Assembly (NCBI RefSeq): GCF_000455265.1
Contig: NZ_HG005139.1
Coordinates: forward strand, 1,670,640-1,719,559
From: Paenibacillus antibioticophila
Lineage (GTDB): Bacteria; Bacillota; Bacilli; Paenibacillales; Paenibacillaceae
Reading direction: 5' to 3'
DNA length: 48,920 nt
Below the pieces are notes generated by a model, which saw only the letters and a list, made by a program, of their open reading frames with translations, had not been told where the DNA came from and did no database searches. The first letter of the stretch is position 1, and every line of letters begins with the position of its first letter. Shown here in pieces: positions 43,423 through 48,920 of this stretch. Position numbers and translations under genes: made by a program.

Positions 43423-43607
43423 AGTTAAAATAAAGAATTGTACAGAAAAGGCATAAGTGTAAAGTGTTCTGAAGAAGCGTAAGCGTTCGCCTTTGAGAGC
43501 GGAGTTCTTCCTTCACAGGGTCTAATTCTATCCAAGAAATCCGCGAACAACAGCGATCGTAAGAACACTTTATACGTTGCCTCCTGTGTATGATCATTTG
43601 TTCAACT
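43423..43607. mobile_element. MITE-like palindromic element, copy F
   Basis: 185 bp; left end AGTTAAAA (43423-43430, diverged), right end GTTCAACT (43600-43607), TA on both sides. Core arms GGCATAAGTGTAAAGTG and CACTTTATACGTTGCC, with AAGCGTTCGCCTTTGAG and GCGAACAACAGCGATCG. Lies 28 bp before the yjjG-type gene and 15 bp or less from its ribosome binding site. Confidence 0.82.
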
Positions 43608-43635
43608 TACGTAGTTCATAAGGAGGTCTAGAGAG

Positions 43636-44322
43636 ATGAAATACCATACTTTATTGTTTGATGCGGATGAAACCTTGTTTGACTTTTCCCGGACGGAGAC
43701 AGCGGCTCTTGAGGACACTTTTCTCGCCCATGAGATGGAGTTCTTGCCGATGCACTTCGAACGATATAAAGAAATTAACCATGAACTGTGGAGCGAGCTG
43801 GAAGCGGGACTAATCAGCAGCCAACTGCTGCGTACAGAACGATTCTCCCGCCTGTTTCAGGCGTTCAAGCTGGATTTGGATCCTGTCGCTTTTAGCGGCG
43901 AATATTTGGTAAATTTGGGCAGAGGGGCTTATTTGCTGGATGGCGCAGAAGAACTGTGTGCAGCATTGTCCGCTCAAGGATACCGCCTTGCAATCATCAC
44001 CAACGGGATTAAAGAGGTACAACATGAACGTATTCGGAGGTCTCCGCTCAGCAACACCTTTGAGCAGGTCATTGTATCGGAGGAAGCTGGATCCCAGAAG
44101 CCGGAGTCAGGAATATTTGATGTTGCATTTGCAAAGCTGGGCCTTCAAGCCAAAGATGGAGTCCTCATGATCGGCGATTCTTTAAGCAGCGATATCCAGG
44201 GCGGCAACCGGTACGGCATAGAAACCTGCTGGTTCAATCCCCGCCGGGCAGACAACAAGACAGATATACAACCGACATACGAGATCCATGCGCTTCACGA
44301 GCTTTTTGATATTATCGGATGA
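43636..44322 (+). CDS. yfnB: YjjG-family HAD nucleotidase
   Basis: 228 residues, ATG behind AAGGAGG. HAD motifs: I LLFDADETLF (D9, D11), II IITNG, III SQKPESGIF, IV MIGDSLSSD. The YjjG subfamily (B. subtilis YfnB) is a noncanonical pyrimidine nucleotidase that hydrolyses modified dUMP/TMP-like nucleotides, a house-cleaning role. Followed by the small secreted-like protein gene after 33 bp, possibly co-transcribed. Confidence 0.88.
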   Translation: MKYHTLLFDADETLFDFSRTETAALEDTFLAHEMEFLPMHFERYKEINHELWSELEAGLISSQLLRTERFSRLFQAFKLDLDPVAFSGEYLVNLGRGAYLLDGAEELCAALSAQGYRLAIITNGIKEVQHERIRRSPLSNTFEQVIVSEEAGSQKPESGIFDVAFAKLGLQAKDGVLMIGDSLSSDIQGGNRYGIETCWFNPRRADNKTDIQPTYEIHALHELFDIIG

Positions 44323-44355
44323 TATGGGCAGTAACGATTACGAGGGAGGACTTTG

Positions 44356-44781
44356 ATGAAGAAACTGATTTTTCTTGCGGTGGTTGTTCTTTTGATTGCA
44401 GCAGGCGTGCTCTACCATACACCAAGAGAGATTCGGCAGGAGCTTCAGGGAGCGATCTATTCCGAACAAAAGAATTTTGAACGGGCATCGAAAGTTGTAC
44501 TAACAGGAAAAGAGTATCCCAATTTGCTCGGAAAGCCGGTCATCAAAGGAACCCTTAGTATAGATGAACAGTTTATCTATCCCGTTACGCTGAAGTTCGA
44601 CGGGTCCATGTATTCCTACACGATGACGGAATGGGGAGAGGACAAGTCACCGATTACAACAGCAAATATTACGGCTTCCCGCGACTTGACCAGGTTCTCG
44701 ATTTACCTTCAAGACATCAATGAACACTACGGATTAAGTGATGCCTGGGTGACTGCTCCGCCAGTGCTTCGAGGGGAATAG
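44356..44781 (+). CDS. Small membrane-anchored or secreted protein
   Basis: 141 residues from ATG 44356 behind GGGAGGA; a TTG one codon earlier is in frame. The N-terminus MKKLIFLAVVVLLIAAGVLYH is a single hydrophobic anchor or signal, without a lipobox cysteine. The rest is a small, mainly beta, domain (KPVIKGTLSIDEQFIYPVTLKFDGSMYSYTMTEWG). No family recognised. Confidence 0.7.
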   Translation: MKKLIFLAVVVLLIAAGVLYHTPREIRQELQGAIYSEQKNFERASKVVLTGKEYPNLLGKPVIKGTLSIDEQFIYPVTLKFDGSMYSYTMTEWGEDKSPITTANITASRDLTRFSIYLQDINEHYGLSDAWVTAPPVLRGE

Positions 44782-44837
44782 ATGCAGGAGGCGGAAGGCC
44801 TTTAGAGAATCATCCGGTATGGTCACTTGATCGACCA

Positions 44838-44866
44838 TTTTTACTATCAAGAATTGATGGTATAAT
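44838..44866 (+). promoter_or_regulatory. Promoter of yeeI
   Basis: TTTTTA (44838-44843), 17 bp, TATAAT (44861-44866) with an extended TG; the -35 is weak. Confidence 0.55.
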
Positions 44867-44903
44867 AGAGTGCGAAAATTTCAAATAGAAAGCAGGTACA
44901 CCG

Positions 44904-45626
44904 ATGGGTCGTAAATGGAACAATATTAAGGAAAAGAAAGCTTCGAAAGATGCGAATACAAGCCGGATTTATGCCAAGTTTGGCGTAGAAATTTATGTAG
45001 CTGCCAAGAAAGGCGAGCCTGATCCGGAATCCAACCGTGCGTTGAAGGTCGTGCTGGAGCGCGCGAAAACATACAATGTCCCGAAGGCGATTATCGACCG
45101 CGCTTTGGACAAGGCCAAGGGAAGCGGAGAAGAAACCTATGAGGACCTGCGGTACGAGGGCTTCGGGCCGAACGGCTCGATGGTCATCGTAGACTCGCTT
45201 ACCAACAATGTCAACCGGACAGCTTCGGCGGTACGCGCTGCTTTCAATAAAAACGGCGGCAACATGGGGGTAAATGGCTCAGTATCCTATATGTTTGATT
45301 CTACTGCCGTAATCGGTGTGGCAGGAAAGACCCTCGATGAAGTGTTTGAGCTGCTGATGGAGGCTGACGTCGAGGTGCGCGATATTGTGGAGGAAGAAGA
45401 CACGGTAATCGTCTATGCTGAACCGGACCAGTTCCACGAAGTACAGGAAGCATTCCGGGCCTCAGGAATTACCGAATTTACGGTAGCCGAGCTGACGATG
45501 CTTGCCCAGAACTATATTACCTTGCCTGCAGATTCTGTGGCTCAATTCGAGAAGCTGATCGACGCTCTGGAGGATCTGGAGGATGTGCAGCAGGTTTATC
45601 ATAACGTGGAGTTTGACGAAGAATAA
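44904..45626 (+). CDS. yeeI: YebC/TACO1-family protein, YeeI type
   Basis: 240 residues. The start [21 protein letters not shown] and [20 protein letters not shown] identify the YeeI branch of YebC/TACO1 proteins; [14 protein letters not shown] and [18 protein letters not shown] are the family core. Long described as transcription regulators; more recent work on the YebC family points to a ribosome-associated role relieving stalling at proline stretches. Own promoter. Confidence 0.92.
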   Translation: MGRKWNNIKEKKASKDANTSRIYAKFGVEIYVAAKKGEPDPESNRALKVVLERAKTYNVPKAIIDRALDKAKGSGEETYEDLRYEGFGPNGSMVIVDSLTNNVNRTASAVRAAFNKNGGNMGVNGSVSYMFDSTAVIGVAGKTLDEVFELLMEADVEVRDIVEEEDTVIVYAEPDQFHEVQEAFRASGITEFTVAELTMLAQNYITLPADSVAQFEKLIDALEDLEDVQQVYHNVEFDEE

Positions 45627-45663
45627 GATTGCGGCCCCACGCCCATAGAATGGAGCTTACCTT

Positions 45664-47496
45664 ATGTATCGTAGTATGGAAGAATGTCTGATGGATTTGG
45701 AGAAGCGCGGACATCTGATCCGGATTCGGGAGGAAGTCGATCCCCATCTGGAGATGGCGTCGATTCACCTGAGAGTGTATGAGGCCGGCGGGCCTGCTCT
45801 GTTATTTGAGAGGGTAAAAGGCTCCAAATTCCGTGCGGTCTCCAATTTGTTCGGAACGATCGAACGCAGCAAGTTTATCTTTCGCAACACATGGGATGTT
45901 ACCCAACGAATTATCGCTTTGCGTAATAACCCGCTCTCTGCATTGAAGCATCCGTTGCAGAGCGTCGGAACCGGGTTAGCGGCCCTGACGGCGCTTCCGA
46001 TGAAGGGGATGAGCTCTCGCCCGGTTGCTGCGCAGGAGATTGCGATCTCCGATCTGCCGCTGATTAAGCACTGGCCGATGGATGGCGGGGCCTTTGTGAC
46101 CTTGCCCCAAGTGTATACGGAGGATCCGGACAAGCCGGGAATTATGAATTCCAACCTGGGGATGTATCGGGTTCAGCTCAGCGGCAACAGTTATGAGCAG
46201 GATCGCGAGGTAGGCGTTCATTACCAGATTCATCGCGGAATCGGAATTCACCAGACCAAAGCGACGAAACGGGGAGAGCCCCTCAAGGTCAGTATCTTTG
46301 TCGGCGGGCCTCCTTCACATACGCTGGCCGCGGTTATGCCGCTGCCGGAGGGTCTGAGCGAGTTGACGGTTGCCGGCATGCTTGGCGGCCGCCGGTTCCG
46401 GTATAGCTACGAGGATGGCTTCTGTATTAGCCATGATGCTGACTTTGTCATTACCGGCGAGATTTATCCTGAGGATACGAAGCCGGAGGGGCCATTCGGG
46501 GATCATCTGGGCTATTACAGTCTGGTTCATCCTTTCCCGGTGATGAAGGTGCGCAAGGTGTACGCCAGGGAACATGCGATCTGGCCGTTTACGGTGGTCG
46601 GCCGGCCGCCTCAAGAGGATACAGCGTTCGGGGAACTGATTCATGAATTGACCGGGGATGCCATCAAGCAGGAAATTCCGGGGGTCAAAGAGGTTCATGC
46701 CGTCGATGCGGCAGGGGTTCATCCGTTGCTATTTGCCATTGGCAGTGAACGCTATACGCCTTACCAGCAGGTGAAGCAGCCTGCCGAGCTGCTGACGCTT
46801 GCCAACCGGATTCTTGGAACCGGACAACTGAGTCTTGCCAAGTATCTGTTCATTACGGCAGAGGATCGGCAGCCGCTGGATACGCATGAGATCGAGCAGT
46901 TCCTGATGTATATTCTGGAACGGATAGATCTGAAGCGCGACATTCATTTTCAGACGAATACGACCATCGATACTCTCGATTATTCCGGTACGGGTCTAAA
47001 TACCGGGAGCAAGGTTGTATTTGCTGCCTACGGCGATGTGAAGCGGAAGCTATGCCGAGAGGTTCCCGAGCTGCTGAAGAATATTCGCGGACTTGATAAC
47101 CCGCGTCTGGTATTCCCGGGAGTCGTTGCTGTTGAAGCCGGAACATTTGAGTCGTATGAACAAGCAGCCGGGCAAATGAAGGAGATCAGCGATGCTATCC
47201 GGGAGCAGGGAACGATCGAATCCTGTCCGATGCTGGTGGTATGCGATGACAGCTTCTTCTTAAGTGAATCCTTAAGCAATTTTTTGTGGGTCACATTTAC
47301 ACGCAGCAATCCTTCTCATGATATTTATGGTGTAAACAGCTATGTGGAGCATAAGCACTGGTCTTGTGATAATGTCATCATTGATGCTCGTTCCAAGCCG
47401 CATCAGGCACCCCCGCTTCTGCATGATCCCGAGGTCGAGAAGCGAGTGGATGAGCTGTTTGCCCGAAATGGCAGTCTCAGCTCGATCCGATTATAA
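45664..47496 (+). CDS. UbiD-family decarboxylase (possible menaquinone decarboxylase)
   Basis: 610 residues, ATG behind GGAG. UbiD fold with the prenyl-FMN/metal site: YRVQLSG, HYQIHRGIG, GEIYPEDTKPEGPFGDHLGYY (catalytic glutamates) and a C-terminal VDARSKP-like end (NVIIDARSKPH). Reversible decarboxylases needing prenylated FMN from a UbiX partner, not seen here. Length and context (futalosine genes 32 kb away) fit the long UbiD used for menaquinone in such bacteria, MqnL-like, but an aromatic-acid decarboxylase is possible. Confidence 0.85.
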   Translation: MYRSMEECLMDLEKRGHLIRIREEVDPHLEMASIHLRVYEAGGPALLFERVKGSKFRAVSNLFGTIERSKFIFRNTWDVTQRIIALRNNPLSALKHPLQSVGTGLAALTALPMKGMSSRPVAAQEIAISDLPLIKHWPMDGGAFVTLPQVYTEDPDKPGIMNSNLGMYRVQLSGNSYEQDREVGVHYQIHRGIGIHQTKATKRGEPLKVSIFVGGPPSHTLAAVMPLPEGLSELTVAGMLGGRRFRYSYEDGFCISHDADFVITGEIYPEDTKPEGPFGDHLGYYSLVHPFPVMKVRKVYAREHAIWPFTVVGRPPQEDTAFGELIHELTGDAIKQEIPGVKEVHAVDAAGVHPLLFAIGSERYTPYQQVKQPAELLTLANRILGTGQLSLAKYLFITAEDRQPLDTHEIEQFLMYILERIDLKRDIHFQTNTTIDTLDYSGTGLNTGSKVVFAAYGDVKRKLCREVPELLKNIRGLDNPRLVFPGVVAVEAGTFESYEQAAGQMKEISDAIREQGTIESCPMLVVCDDSFFLSESLSNFLWVTFTRSNPSHDIYGVNSYVEHKHWSCDNVIIDARSKPHQAPPLLHDPEVEKRVDELFARNGSLSSIRL

Positions 47497-47504
47497 ATGG
47501 ACAG

Positions 47505-47555
47505 CAAAAGAGCTTTCCTATCCGTCTAAGCAGACGAACGGGAAAGCTCTTTTGA
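47505..47555. terminator. Bidirectional terminator between ubiD-type gene and ABC permease
   Basis: CAAAAGAGCTTTCC (47505-47518) with GGAAAGCTCTTTTG (47541-47554), inner CGTCT/AGACG. T runs on both sides. Confidence 0.88.
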
Positions 47556-48428
47556 TTACCCCTTGATGGCACCTTCGGTCAAACCCTTCTGAATATATTT
47601 CGAAATGAAAAGGTAGACGATGAGCACGGGAATGACAGTCAGGGAGACGGCTGTTGCCATTAACCCGAAGTCGGTGCCGTACTGTGAACTGATCTCATTC
47701 AAGAGCGCAACGATGGGGCGCACATTTTCCTTATTCACGAAGATTAACGCCGAGAACAAGTCATTATAGGACCAGAGAAAGACGAAAATACTGGCTGATG
47801 CGAAGACAGGCTGGGAGATCGGTACGAAAATTCGGCTGAACATATTCAGGCGGTTGCACCCGTCCATGAATGCCGCTTCTTCAAGCTCCTTGGGAATCGT
47901 CTGCATATAGCCTGCCATAACTAGAATGGCAAAGGTCAGATTACCGGCCGTATGCGGCAGAATGAGCCCCAAATACGTATTGACCAAGCTGGTCTTGATC
48001 AGCAGCTCATAGACCGGAACGACGGTGGCAAAGGCCGGAATAAGCAGCGTCGCATACAGGATGGAGAAGATGATTCTTTTACCGGAAAAGCTGAACCTGG
48101 AGAGCACGTAGGCAGCAAGCCCGCCAAAGATCAGCACGAGCAGGACGGTGGCCCCCGACATGATCAGACTGTTGATATAGCTCTTGCCGATATTCATCCG
48201 GTCAAAGGCATTCTGGTAATTGATCAGATCCGGATTTAGCGCAAGTCCGAAGGAATTATTCATGACATCCCTCGACACCTTGAAGGAGTTGTTCACGATC
48301 CAGAAGAGCGGATAGATAGTTGTCATCGCCCAAGCGCTAAGAAAAAAATAGATCAATACGCTGCTCCATCGGAAGCGTCTGAATTCCCTCCGCTGAACCC
48401 GACGATCTACAGATATTGTTGGCTGCAT
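47556..48428 (-). CDS. Carbohydrate ABC transporter permease (MalG type)
   Basis: 290 residues, six membrane helices, MetI-like fold. The EAA loop is ELEEAAFMDGCNRLNMFSRIFVPISQP (split: EEAAFMDGCNRLN and IFVPISQP), and FLWSYNDLFSALIFVN follows. The inner-membrane channel half of a CUT1 sugar importer, together with the permease just upstream. The start follows AGGGGTG. Substrate unknown; no binding protein in the window. Confidence 0.9.
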   Translation of the reverse strand: MQPTISVDRRVQRREFRRFRWSSVLIYFFLSAWAMTTIYPLFWIVNNSFKVSRDVMNNSFGLALNPDLINYQNAFDRMNIGKSYINSLIMSGATVLLVLIFGGLAAYVLSRFSFSGKRIIFSILYATLLIPAFATVVPVYELLIKTSLVNTYLGLILPHTAGNLTFAILVMAGYMQTIPKELEEAAFMDGCNRLNMFSRIFVPISQPVFASASIFVFLWSYNDLFSALIFVNKENVRPIVALLNEISSQYGTDFGLMATAVSLTVIPVLIVYLFISKYIQKGLTEGAIKG

Positions 48429-48449
48429 AACGGTACACCCCTATATCGC

Positions 48450-48920
48450 TTAGTATGTAATCTCATCACGCTTGAGCAGGCGATTGGCCAGCAGGGACAG
48501 CAGAACGCCGAACACGACCATGTAGATGGCAATCGCGGAGCCATATCCAAAGTTCTGGTCAACCATCGCTTTTTTGTACATATACGTACCGAGCACCTCG
48601 GTTCCGTTCTGCCCGCTGGTAATGACCCAGATGAACTCGAACACCTTCAATGTCCCGGTAATGGCAAGCGTAATGACGACCTTGATATCGCTCATAATCA
48701 GCGGAATGGTCAGCATCGTCGTTCGTTTGAAGGCAGAAATGCCCTCGAGCTTGGCAGCCTCATAATAGTCTGAAGGGATCTTGGACATCGCTGTCAGGAA
48801 CAGCACGAAATAGAACCCGACATAATGCCATACTGTCGGCACGGATACGGCTTTGAGCGCGTTGCCTTCATCCAGCCACAGCACTTTGTCAATTCCGAAA
48901 TTGGCAAGCACACTGTTAAG
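48450..48920 (-). CDS. Sugar ABC transporter permease (MalF type), C-terminal part
   Basis: The frame is open to the window edge (LNS precedes the internal GTG at 48911), so about half of the N-terminus is missing. EAA loop: YEAAKLEGISAFKRTTMLTIPLI; last helix IAIYMVVFGVLLSLLANRLL. Partner of the permease 21 bp downstream. Together with a solute-binding protein outside the window it would form a CUT1 importer energised by a shared MsmX-type ATPase. Confidence 0.9.
   Translation of the reverse strand, partial: LNSVLANFGIDKVLWLDEGNALKAVSVPTVWHYVGFYFVLFLTAMSKIPSDYYEAAKLEGISAFKRTTMLTIPLIMSDIKVVITLAITGTLKVFEFIWVITSGQNGTEVLGTYMYKKAMVDQNFGYGSAIAIYMVVFGVLLSLLANRLLKRDEITY

Overview
The window looks like a chromosomal segment of a spore-forming, low-to-mid GC Bacillota, most likely Paenibacillus or a close relative. 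The pointers are a SigA-type sigma factor very close to the Bacillales sequence, futalosine-pathway menaquinone genes, a Bce-type bacitracin module, B. subtilis-like YkkC/YkkD, NiaP, CysJ, YtkL and YeeI proteins, a DUF4183 protein, many AGGAGG ribosome binding sites and frequent TTG/GTG starts. Species is inference; no rRNA gene is present.

Layout. 1-4744: end of an ABC ATPase, an ABM protein/GNAT/VTT-membrane gene run, a NiaP-type permease, a UPF0173 hydrolase and KDPG aldolase. 4745-6541: 1.8 kb without a convincing gene, filled with decayed repeats and ending in two face-to-face promoters before a SigA paralogue that lacks region 1.1. 7483-14287: a trypsin-like protease, a ClC channel, a DUF4183 protein, a radical SAM/SPASM protein and a namA-mqnB-mqnD run. 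14388-15268: a guanidine-I riboswitch controlling the paired SMR exporter ykkC-ykkD. 15537-28676: a DUF4062 gene with a small overlapping partner, a nitroreductase, an M14-type amidohydrolase, an SNF2/SWIM helicase, an aldo/keto reductase, VOC and WYL genes, an autoregulated MerR/TipA-type regulator, hemY and a GNAT. 28745-36537: an M29 aminopeptidase, two small genes, cysJ-cysI, then a proline-type T-box in front of a prolyl-tRNA synthetase that lacks the editing domain. 36650-43248: a frameshifted YitT gene and a bceR-bceS-bceA-bceB-uppP module. 43636-48920: a YjjG-type HAD phosphatase, a lipoprotein-like small protein, YeeI, a UbiD decarboxylase and the permease pair of a sugar ABC importer, cut by the window edge.

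A thread through the window is a family of 185-220 bp imperfect palindromes with AGTTGAAC/GTTCAACT ends and TA flanks: four well-kept copies, two decayed copies, one solo end and one mini-hairpin. They behave like a MITE family, lie in intergenic gaps and often sit within about 40 bp of a gene start. Short ORFs inside them are repeat artefacts. The most unusual observations are this element family, the convergent promoter/antisense RNA arrangement in front of the truncated SigA paralogue, the editing-less T-box-controlled ProRS, and the repeat-rich gene desert.
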